NCBI GenBank assembly: GCA_035763745.1
Contig: DASUAO010000060.1
Location: 1 to 38,146, forward strand
DNA from: DASUAO01 sp035763745
Lineage (GTDB): Bacteria; Actinomycetota; Acidimicrobiia; IMCC26256; PALSA-555
DNA: 38,146 nt
Direction: 5' to 3'
Positions 31,941 through 38,146 of the stretch are shown here, piece by piece; position 1 is the first letter of the stretch; every line of letters starts with the position of its first letter. Under the pieces are notes generated by a model that saw only the letters and a list, made by a program, of their open reading frames with translations, was not told the DNA's origin and did no database searches. The position numbers and the translations under genes were made by a program.

Positions 31941-33082
31941 GCGATCCCACCGACACAGAGCACTTCGAGATCCACGTCGACGACGCGGTGCTCGACGACC
32001 TGCGCGAGCGACTCGAGCGCACCCGGCTGCCGGACGAGATCGACGCGACGGGCTGGGAGTACGGGATCCCGATGGGCTACCTGCGCGAGCTGGTCGACTA
32101 CTGGCGCGACGAGTTCGACTGGCGCGCGCAGGAGGCGCGGCTCAACGAGCTCGACCACTTCCGCACGACCCTCGACGGCCAGTCCATCCACTTCGTCCAC
32201 GCGCGGTCACCCCATGCCGACGCGATGCCGCTCCTGCTCACCCACGGCTGGCCGGGCTCGGTCGTGGAGTTCCTCGACGTGATCCCCCGGTTGACCGACC
32301 CCGAGGCCCGCGGCGGAACGGCTGCCGACGCGTTCCACGTCGTGGCACCGTCGCTCCCGGGATACGGCTTCTCGGAGCCCACCCGAACCCGCGGATGGGA
32401 CCCGTGGCGGATCGCCCGTGCCTTCGCCGAGCTGATGGATCGACTGGGATACGACCGGTACGGCGCCCAGGGCGGCGACTGGGGCGCCCAGGTCGCGACG
32501 CGGATCGGATCGCTCGACGCCGAGCACTGCGCGGCGATCCATCTCAACATGCCGGTCGCGGATCCCCCCGAGGAGCCGGTGCCGCTCTCCGACGACGACA
32601 AGGCCGGCCTGGCGACCCTCCGCGAGTTCCAACGAGAGGGCGCGGGCTACTCGATCGTCCAGTCGACCCGCCCGCAGACCGTCGGCGCCGCGCTCAACGA
32701 CTCGCCCGCCGGGCTCCTCGCGTGGATCGTCGAGAAGTTCTGCGAGTGGAGCGACTGCGACGGGCACCCCGAGCCCACCTTCACCCGGGACCAGCTCCTC
32801 ACCAACGTGATGGTGTACTGGGTGACGCAGACCATCACGTCCTCGGCGCGCCTCTACTGGGAGCGCCAGCACACGGACGCGGGCCTGCCGGCGTACGTCG
32901 ACGTCCCCACCGGGGTCGCCCGCTACCCCAAGGAGATCATCCGCACGCCGCGCCCCTGGGTCGAGCAGCGGTACCACGTGACGCACTGGGTCGAGATGCC
33001 GCGCGGCGGGCACTTCGCGGCCATGGAGCAGCCGGAGCTGTTCGTCGACGACGTGCGCGTGTTCTTCCGGACGGTGCGCTGA
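31937..33082 (+). CDS. Epoxide hydrolase, EHN-domain type
   Basis: A 381-residue alpha/beta hydrolase with an N-terminal EHN domain (FEIHVDDAVLDDLRERLERTRLP, then IPMGYLRELVDYW). Oxyanion HGWPGS (103-108), nucleophile D181 in GAQGGDWGAQ, and general-base H359 in RGGHFAAMEQPE; cap-domain Tyr residues needed to hold the epoxide are present in YWERQH. It would open an epoxide, for example one made by the P450s, to a diol. GTG 31937 overlaps the Mo-hydroxylase stop by four bases. It ends one base before the opposite amidohydrolase stop, leaving no room for a terminator. Confidence 0.93.
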   Translation: MSDPTDTEHFEIHVDDAVLDDLRERLERTRLPDEIDATGWEYGIPMGYLRELVDYWRDEFDWRAQEARLNELDHFRTTLDGQSIHFVHARSPHADAMPLLLTHGWPGSVVEFLDVIPRLTDPEARGGTAADAFHVVAPSLPGYGFSEPTRTRGWDPWRIARAFAELMDRLGYDRYGAQGGDWGAQVATRIGSLDAEHCAAIHLNMPVADPPEEPVPLSDDDKAGLATLREFQREGAGYSIVQSTRPQTVGAALNDSPAGLLAWIVEKFCEWSDCDGHPEPTFTRDQLLTNVMVYWVTQTITSSARLYWERQHTDAGLPAYVDVPTGVARYPKEIIRTPRPWVEQRYHVTHWVEMPRGGHFAAMEQPELFVDDVRVFFRTVR

Positions 33083-33083
33083 C

Positions 33084-34736
33084 CTACGCCATCTCCGGCT
33101 GCACGCCCGGGAGACGGTCGAACGAGCCGATCTGCACCTCGTCGCGCCGGATCGGGACCCCGTTGACGAGCACGTGCCGGATGCCGGCGGGCTCCTCGGC
33201 GGTCAGCCGTTCACCGTCGGCCGGGAAGTCGCGGACGCGACGCGTCGGCCCGGGGTCCACGGTCCGGGGATCGAACACGCACACGTCGGCGCAGGACCCC
33301 TCGCGCAGGTAGCCCCGGCCGACGAACCCGAACATGTCGGCCGGCTCGCCGGTCAGCTTCCGGACCGCCTGTTCCAGCGGCATCACCTGTCGTTCGCGCA
33401 CCCAACGAGCCAGGAGATCGGTCGGCAGCGGGGCGTCGCACAGCTGGTCGACGTGGGCGCCGGCGTCGGAGAGACCCAAGGCCACGTGCTCGTGCGTGAG
33501 CAGCTTCGCGACGGCGTCCACGTCGTCGTTGGCGATGTACGCGCGGAAGCGGGTGGTGAGGTCCTCGGTCACGGCGAGCTCGCACATCACGTCGAGCGGG
33601 CTGCAGCCGCGCTCCTGCGCGAGCTCGCTCACCCTCCTTCCCTCGAGCTCGGGGAACGCCTGTGACTCCGACACCTCGAAGGTGTCCCAGCGGGGCGCCA
33701 TCGGCGCGCGGTCGAGGTCCGCGGCTGCTCGTGCTCGCCAGCCGGGATCCCCGTACGCGGCGATGCGCGCGGCGCGGTCCCCTTCCATGAGCCCGCCGAA
33801 CACCTTGCCGACGTTCAGGTTGTAGGCATCCGCCATCGTGAATTGCATCGTGAGGGGGCGGGGGGTGACCTGGGGCCACACGTTCGCGCCGTCGGCGAGG
33901 CCCTGCACGTGCAGTCCGACCGGCTCGAGGTGCTTCCCGCCGGGCGCGGCGAACAACGGATAGGTGAACGGTCTACCGACCCGGGGCTGCCACTCGTAGA
34001 CGTCCGCGTACGTGCACTGTTTGCCGGGGGTGATGAGCACGACGCCCTTGCCGGCCTGGCGCGCGGCCATGAAGAGCGCGTCGACCTCGTCGCGCTCGGA
34101 GAACCGGCTCGGGACCGGCTTGCCGTCGACGCCACGGTGGGCGAACGAGAAGCTGGTCGAGAACCCGGCTCCTCCCGCGTCGATGCCTTCGCGCACCAGG
34201 CGGGCCATCTGCTCGATCTCTTCGGGCGTCGCGGCCCGCTCGTACGCCGCGTCCCCCATCACGTAGAGCCGCAACGCCGAATGGCCCACGTACGCCGTGA
34301 AGTTCAACAGCGTTCCCCGTCGGTGGACCGATGCGAGGTACTCGGGGAACGTCTCGAAGTCCCACACGACACCTGCGTCCAGGGTCGCAGCGTCCATGTC
34401 CTCGACGTTCTCGAGCGTCCCGACGATGACGTCGCGGTGCTCGGGGCGGGTCGGCGCGATCGCGAAGCCGCAGTTGCCGGCGACGACCGTGGTGATGCCG
34501 TGGGACGAGGACGGGCGCAGGGCCGGATCCCAGAAGACCTGGGCATCGTAGTGGGTGTGGATGTCGATGAACCCCGGCGTCACGACGCACCCCGAGGCGT
34601 CGAGCACGTCGTCGCCGGCGAGACCCGTGCCGATCTCGGTCACCACACCGCCCGAGATCGCGACGTCGGTCTGCACGCCCGGCGCGCCGGTGCCGTCGAG
34701 CACCGTTCCTCCACGGATGACGATCTCAGCCGACAT
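33084..34736 (-). CDS. Amidohydrolase, N-acyl-D-amino-acid deacylase family
   Basis: A 550-residue metal-dependent hydrolase with the classical metal site: H60-T-H62 in GFIDIHTHYDAQ, GNCGFA after strand 2, GHSALR, and SDAGAHVDQ near the C terminus. It has the D-aminoacylase-family length and order. It hydrolyses an amide, cyclic imide or lactone; members in catabolic islands are usually not true D-aminoacylases. I prefer ATG 34736 (AAGGG 8-12 bp upstream) over GTG 34745. It is second in a two-gene unit behind the SDR (27-bp gap). It has an intact HxH, unlike the 15702 protein, so the two amidohydrolases are not recent copies. Confidence 0.91.
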   Translation of the reverse strand: MSAEIVIRGGTVLDGTGAPGVQTDVAISGGVVTEIGTGLAGDDVLDASGCVVTPGFIDIHTHYDAQVFWDPALRPSSSHGITTVVAGNCGFAIAPTRPEHRDVIVGTLENVEDMDAATLDAGVVWDFETFPEYLASVHRRGTLLNFTAYVGHSALRLYVMGDAAYERAATPEEIEQMARLVREGIDAGGAGFSTSFSFAHRGVDGKPVPSRFSERDEVDALFMAARQAGKGVVLITPGKQCTYADVYEWQPRVGRPFTYPLFAAPGGKHLEPVGLHVQGLADGANVWPQVTPRPLTMQFTMADAYNLNVGKVFGGLMEGDRAARIAAYGDPGWRARAAADLDRAPMAPRWDTFEVSESQAFPELEGRRVSELAQERGCSPLDVMCELAVTEDLTTRFRAYIANDDVDAVAKLLTHEHVALGLSDAGAHVDQLCDAPLPTDLLARWVRERQVMPLEQAVRKLTGEPADMFGFVGRGYLREGSCADVCVFDPRTVDPGPTRRVRDFPADGERLTAEEPAGIRHVLVNGVPIRRDEVQIGSFDRLPGVQPEMA

Positions 34737-34763
34737 CGTGGCCACCCTTCGTTCCGGGAGCGT

Positions 34764-35552
34764 TCACGCGTCCGCCTGGGGGCGGGCCATGAGCTTGGTG
34801 ACGTCGGCCGGGGGAGGGCCGGCGGTCGTGCCGCCGTCGACGGGCAGCACGATGCCAGTGATCTGGGCCGACCGGTCGCTGGCCAGGAAGAGCATCGCGT
34901 CGGCCACGTCACCCGGAGCGCCCATGCGCTGGAGCGGTTGCATCGCCCGGACGATGCTCGTCTGGTCGTAGTTCGCGTTCAGGGCGGTCGCGATGTGCGC
35001 GGGAGCGATGCAATTGACCCGGACCCCGTGCTCGGCGAGGTCGATCGCGATCGACCGACTGAGATGGACCACCGCGGCCTTGGAGGCGCGGTAGGTCATG
35101 AGCCCCGGCCCCGCGTTGATGCCACCGATCGACGTCGTGTTGATGATCGATCCACCACCGTGCTCCGCCATGTAGCGGCCGGCCCGTTGGCATCCCAGCA
35201 TCACTCCGCGCACGTTCACGCGCATGACGTCATCGAAGTCGCGGAGGTCGTCGTCGAGGATGCGGCGACGCGAGCTCGAGATCCCGGCGTTGTTGCACAT
35301 GACGTCGAGCCCGCCGAAGCGCTCGGCCGCGAAGTCGACCGTCGCCTGCACGTCGTCGGCTTCGGAGACATCGGTCCGCCGGAACGCCACCGCGTCTCCG
35401 AGCGCACTCGCCAGGGCCTCACCGGACGCCGCGTCGAGGTCGGCGACGACGACCTTCGCTCCCTCGGCCGCGAACCGCTCGACGGTCGCCCCGCCGATGC
35501 CGCCGGCGCCGCCGGTGACGATCGCGACCTTGCCGGAGAGCTCCTCGCCCAT
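34764..35552 (-). CDS. Short-chain dehydrogenase/reductase (classical)
   Basis: A 262-residue classical SDR with complete motifs: TGGAGGIG (13-20), VADLDAA (Asp40, NAD preference), NNAG (87-90), S141, Y154-xxx-K158 (YRASK), and GIVLPVDGGTT at the end. It oxidises or reduces an alcohol/ketone or 3-hydroxyacyl substrate. ATG 35552 has GAGGGGACGAC upstream. It is the first gene of the unit with the amidohydrolase and is divergent from the tandem TetR, which may repress it. Confidence 0.94.
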   Translation of the reverse strand: MGEELSGKVAIVTGGAGGIGGATVERFAAEGAKVVVADLDAASGEALASALGDAVAFRRTDVSEADDVQATVDFAAERFGGLDVMCNNAGISSSRRRILDDDLRDFDDVMRVNVRGVMLGCQRAGRYMAEHGGGSIINTTSIGGINAGPGLMTYRASKAAVVHLSRSIAIDLAEHGVRVNCIAPAHIATALNANYDQTSIVRAMQPLQRMGAPGDVADAMLFLASDRSAQITGIVLPVDGGTTAGPPPADVTKLMARPQADA

Positions 35553-35586
35553 CGTCGTCCCCTCGGATCCACGCCGAACTAACGGC

Positions 35587-35597
35587 CGTGTCACACG
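35587..35597. promoter_or_regulatory. Palindrome CGTGT-C-ACACG, candidate TetR operator
   Basis: CGTGTCACACG is a perfect inverted repeat with a single central base, in the divergent region between the SDR start (35552) and the tandem-TetR start. It lies just downstream of a leftward -10 (TACCGT, 35603-35598), where a repressor would block the SDR promoter. A second symmetric piece, GCCGAACTAACGGC, is at 35573-35586. Confidence 0.33.
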
Positions 35598-35603
35598 ACG
35601 GTA
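35598..35603 (-). promoter_or_regulatory. Putative -10 TACCGT for the SDR-amidohydrolase unit
   Basis: TACCGT on the minus strand matches TANNNT and would give a leader of ~38 nt before ATG 35552. There is no clear -35. Confidence 0.25.
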
Positions 35604-35662
35604 GCATCGGCGCCGAGGGATCGCCCTGCCCTCGCCTCCGCTCCCGTGACCTTTGCTAACGC

Positions 35663-35668
35663 TAGTGT
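35663..35668 (+). promoter_or_regulatory. Putative -10 TAGTGT for the tandem-TetR gene
   Basis: TAGTGT matches TANNNT and supports transcription starting near 35675, downstream of the alternative GTG at 35646. This supports GTG 35718 as the true start. Confidence 0.27.
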
Positions 35669-35717
35669 CATCCCGGCGCGGCGGGCCCGGTGCGAGCACG
35701 GTGCGGGAGGGACAGCG

Positions 35718-37034
35718 GTGGTCGACGACGAGCGTGACGGGCGTCCCGACGGCGCCGTCGCCGTCGCCGTCGTCCGTCGGGCCCCGTTCTCCGACAACCC
35801 CCGCGTGGGTGCTCGCGGCCAACGTACCCAGCAGCGCATCCTCGACGCGGCGTTGCGGGCGTTCGGCGAACGAGGGTACCGAGGTTGCAGCGTCGACCGG
35901 ATCGCCACGCTGGCCCGATGCTCGCGCGTCTCCTTCTACCAGTACTTCGCGAGCAAGGAAGAGGTGTTCCGCCAGCTCGCCGGCCAGGTGGCACGTCAGG
36001 TCAGCGCCTCGACGGAGGCGCTCGATCCGCTCACCCCCGATCTCGTCGGGTGGACCGCGATGCGGGCATGGGTCGCGCGCTACGCCGAGATCCACGCGCG
36101 CTACGAGCCGATCTTCCACTCCTTGGAGAGCGACGACGCCCTCGCCGGCATGGCACGCGACACGGGTGAGGAGACGATCGCCCGGGTCCACGCTCGCCTT
36201 GCGACGACGACGCTTCCTCCTCGCCAGCTCGACCCCACGATCCGGCTGCTCCTCGAATGCCTGAACCACACGCTCGGCGTGGGCGGGATCCTTCGCTCCC
36301 TCGCACCCGATGCCTACCCCAAAGCGCGTCTCGAGCTCGCGATCACGGATGTGCTCCACCGCACGCTGTTCGGGATCCGTCCCGAGGTGAACGTGCACGC
36401 AGCAGGAGGGCCGCCGCCACCGGCGCTCGAGCTCCGCCGCGGGCTGCGGGACCTCCTCGCGGACGGTGTACCCGACGAGCGTGATCCGAATGCTCGCGAC
36501 GCGCGGGGTGCGCTCCTCGCCTCGAGCCACGACGTCTTCATCGAGCGCGGCTACCACGGCACCCGCATCGACGATCTCGTCGCGGCGGCCGGCGTCTCCC
36601 ACGGCGCGTTCTACCGCCACTTCCGGAACAAGGAGGAGCTCGCCCGGATCCTGACCGCGCGCGCGGTGTGGGCCATCGGCGCTGCGGTCATGGAGCTCCC
36701 GGAGCTCTCGGCGCTCCGGGGATCCTCGGGGAAGGCCGTCCTCCGTCGCTGGCTCCGGCACTACCACACGGCGCACGCCAACGAGGTGGTCATGTTGCGC
36801 GTCTGGGTGGATGCCGCGCTGCAGGACCCCGCCATCCGGGCGGAGTCGGCCCCTCTCCTGGACTGGGGTCGGAGGCGGATGGCACGCAACGTCGGTGCCC
36901 GCGGGTTCGGAGATCCCGACTTCGAGGCGGTCGTGATGGTGGCGCTGTTCGGTGTGTTCGGTGCGCGCGCGCGACCGCCGGCCGAGATCGAGGCCGCCGC
37001 TCGGATCATCGAGCGCGGGGTCCTGGGCCGATGA
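35718..37034 (+). CDS. Regulator with two TetR DNA-binding domains in one chain
   Basis: A ~438-residue protein, about twice the TetR length. The first DNA-binding domain is at 36-84 (RTQQRILDAALRAFGERG, then SRVSFYQYFASKEEVF) with its own helical ligand domain; the second is at ~261-312 (RGALLASSHDVFIERGYHG, then SHGAFYRHFRNKEELAR) with another C-terminal helical domain. Both have the complete helix-turn-helix, so this is a tandem fusion, not a decayed copy. It may act as an intramolecular dimer or bind two operators. GTG 35718 has GGGAGGGACAG upstream. The stop overlaps the next FadE start (ATGA). It is divergent from the SDR unit, with a palindrome between. Confidence 0.9.
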   Translation: MVDDERDGRPDGAVAVAVVRRAPFSDNPRVGARGQRTQQRILDAALRAFGERGYRGCSVDRIATLARCSRVSFYQYFASKEEVFRQLAGQVARQVSASTEALDPLTPDLVGWTAMRAWVARYAEIHARYEPIFHSLESDDALAGMARDTGEETIARVHARLATTTLPPRQLDPTIRLLLECLNHTLGVGGILRSLAPDAYPKARLELAITDVLHRTLFGIRPEVNVHAAGGPPPPALELRRGLRDLLADGVPDERDPNARDARGALLASSHDVFIERGYHGTRIDDLVAAAGVSHGAFYRHFRNKEELARILTARAVWAIGAAVMELPELSALRGSSGKAVLRRWLRHYHTAHANEVVMLRVWVDAALQDPAIRAESAPLLDWGRRRMARNVGARGFGDPDFEAVVMVALFGVFGARARPPAEIEAAARIIERGVLGR

Positions 37035-38146
37035 CGGCCCTCGACCACGGGGCCGGATCCGATGCCGTCGTCGTGGCCGTCGACGACGACCGATTCCGCG
37101 AGGCGCTCCGCGCCTGGCTGGACGAACACCCACCTCCGGACGTCGACGTCGCCGCGTCGAGCGAGGACGCGGCGATCCTGCGGTCGTGGCAGCGGACGCT
37201 GTACGACGGCGGGTGGGTCGGCGTCCACTGGCCGGTCGAGTACGGCGGGCGCGGCGCGTCGTACTCGCAGGTCGCGATCTACAACGAGGAGCTCGCTCGC
37301 GCCGGGGCGCCGCCCCTGCTCGGACGGGCGGGCGTCAGCCTGGTCGGGCCGACGTTGATGACGCACGGGACCGAGTTGCAACGCCAGCGGTGGATGCGCC
37401 GGATCCTCTCGGGCGACGACGTGTGGTGCCAGCTCTTCAGCGAACCCGACGCGGGCAGCGATCTCGCCGCCCTCGCGACGCGCGCCGAGCGGCGCGGCGA
37501 GTCCTACGTCGTGACCGGCCAGAAGGTGTGGTCGTCGTACGCCCGCTACGCGAGCTGGGGCATCGCGCTGGTGCGAACCGATCCGGCAGCGCCGGCGCAC
37601 AAGGGCATCTCGATGCTGGCGATCCCGATGGACGCTCCCGGCATGGACGTCCGGCCGTTGCGCCAGATCACGGGGGAGAGCGAGTTCAACGAGGTCTTCC
37701 TCGACGAGGTCGAGGTTCCGCTCGAGAACGTGATCGGTCCCGAGCACGAGGGCTGGCGGGTCGCGAACACGACGCTCGCCAACGAGCGTGGCGCGACGTT
37801 CGTCTGGAAGGAGCAGGTGCTGCACGAGGTGGCGATCGAGGCGCTCACCCGGGAGTGCGCGTACCGGGATCGGCTCGGCGATCCCGTCGTCCGCCAGCGA
37901 CTCGCACACGCGTGGATCGATGTCGAGCTCTTCCGCCTCCACAACCAACGCACGTTGACCCGGCTCGCCCGGGGCGAGGAGATCGGAGCCGAGTCGAGCG
38001 TGGTGAAGCTGTTCTGGGCCGGGATGAGCCAGCGTCTGGTCGACACTGCAGTCGCGGTGCTGGGCCCAGACGCGCTGCTGCTCGCCGAGGACGACGACGC
38101 GGTCGGCGGGGGCCGGTGGACGCACGCGCTGCTCGCGGCGCGCGCC
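37031..38146 (+). CDS. Acyl-CoA dehydrogenase, truncated by the window end
   Basis: The first 372 codons of a FadE-type acyl-CoA dehydrogenase; the frame is open to the last base. N-terminal helical domain RFREALRAWLDEH, GGWVGVHWPVEYGGRG, the FAD-binding WCQLFSEPDAGSDLAAL and GQKVWSSYA, and the beta-domain ISMLAIPMDAPGMDVRPL are visible; the C-terminal end with the YxGT region is only about to begin. ATG 37031 overlaps the TetR stop (ATGA), so regulator and enzyme are coupled, and a second FadE may follow outside the window, as for the two pairs at 3511-5666 and 6465-8679. Confidence 0.93.
   Translation, partial: MTALDHGAGSDAVVVAVDDDRFREALRAWLDEHPPPDVDVAASSEDAAILRSWQRTLYDGGWVGVHWPVEYGGRGASYSQVAIYNEELARAGAPPLLGRAGVSLVGPTLMTHGTELQRQRWMRRILSGDDVWCQLFSEPDAGSDLAALATRAERRGESYVVTGQKVWSSYARYASWGIALVRTDPAAPAHKGISMLAIPMDAPGMDVRPLRQITGESEFNEVFLDEVEVPLENVIGPEHEGWRVANTTLANERGATFVWKEQVLHEVAIEALTRECAYRDRLGDPVVRQRLAHAWIDVELFRLHNQRTLTRLARGEEIGAESSVVKLFWAGMSQRLVDTAVAVLGPDALLLAEDDDAVGGGRWTHALLAARA

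Noticed and set aside
35752..35775. GCCGTC hexamer repeat at the start of the tandem-TetR gene
   Set aside because: Only three units, encoding Ala-Val; ordinary for GC-rich coding DNA.
1..38146. KstR/KstR2 steroid operators, insertion sequences, CRISPR repeats, tRNA and rRNA genes
   Set aside because: I looked for the known operator sequences, terminal repeats with transposase genes, regular repeat-spacer patterns and RNA gene signatures by eye and found none.

Overview
The window is very GC-rich and tightly packed, with many GTG starts, 1-14 bp gene overlaps and TANNNT-type -10 elements. This fits a high-GC actinomycetota chromosome. The gene content (P450s, an F420-type luciferase-like oxidoreductase, Rieske oxygenase with its reductase, many FadE/FadD/SDR proteins, TetR regulators) resembles the catabolic islands of mycobacteria, rhodococci and Acidimicrobiia. 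I cannot name the genus. I saw no rRNA, tRNA, CRISPR array, transposase or phage gene, and no gap longer than about 165 bp.

Layout. 2-1397 (+): the end of an MMPL transporter, a hairpin, then a TauD/TfdA dioxygenase. 11529-1404 (-): a nine-gene operon, P450 > acyl-CoA synthetase > FadE > FadE > enoyl-CoA hydratase > FadE > FadE > P450 > alpha/beta hydrolase. 11641-12594 (+): LLM-type F420 oxidoreductase. 13062-12607 (-): SnoaL-like protein. 13202-15675 (+): SDR > Rieske oxygenase > small unknown protein. 16955-15702 (-): amidohydrolase lacking the usual HxH. 17054-20209 (+): FAD/2Fe-2S reductase > SDR > CMD-family protein > TetR. 29495-20228 (-): a seven-gene operon, SDR > CaiB-type CoA-transferase > SDR > ALDH > DUF35-thiolase fusion > Baeyer-Villiger-type monooxygenase > acyl-CoA synthetase. 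29545-33082 (+): a possible leader peptide, a molybdenum hydroxylase large subunit and an epoxide hydrolase. 35552-33084 (-): SDR > D-aminoacylase-type amidohydrolase. 35718-38146 (+): a regulator with two TetR DNA-binding domains, then a truncated FadE.

How it may work together (inference). Oxygenases (two P450s, Rieske plus reductase, Baeyer-Villiger enzyme, TauD, Mo-hydroxylase) would introduce oxygen into a hydrophobic, probably alicyclic or polycyclic substrate. SDRs, ALDH, epoxide hydrolase and amidohydrolases would process the products. Two CoA ligases and a CoA-transferase would make CoA esters. Two FadE pairs, a hydratase and a DUF35-thiolase of the Ltp2/ChsH2 kind would shorten a side chain or degrade ring fragments. 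This logic is like bacterial steroid or terpenoid catabolism, but the known steroid ring genes (kstD, hsaA-D) are absent, so the substrate is unknown.

Regulation. Three divergent intergenic regions (near 11577, 13132 and 17008) each carry a GG-TANNNTA-CC-like near-palindrome that reads as a -10 element on both strands. A fourth divergent region (29528) has overlapping -10 elements. This suggests shared bidirectional promoters or operators joining the island into one regulon.
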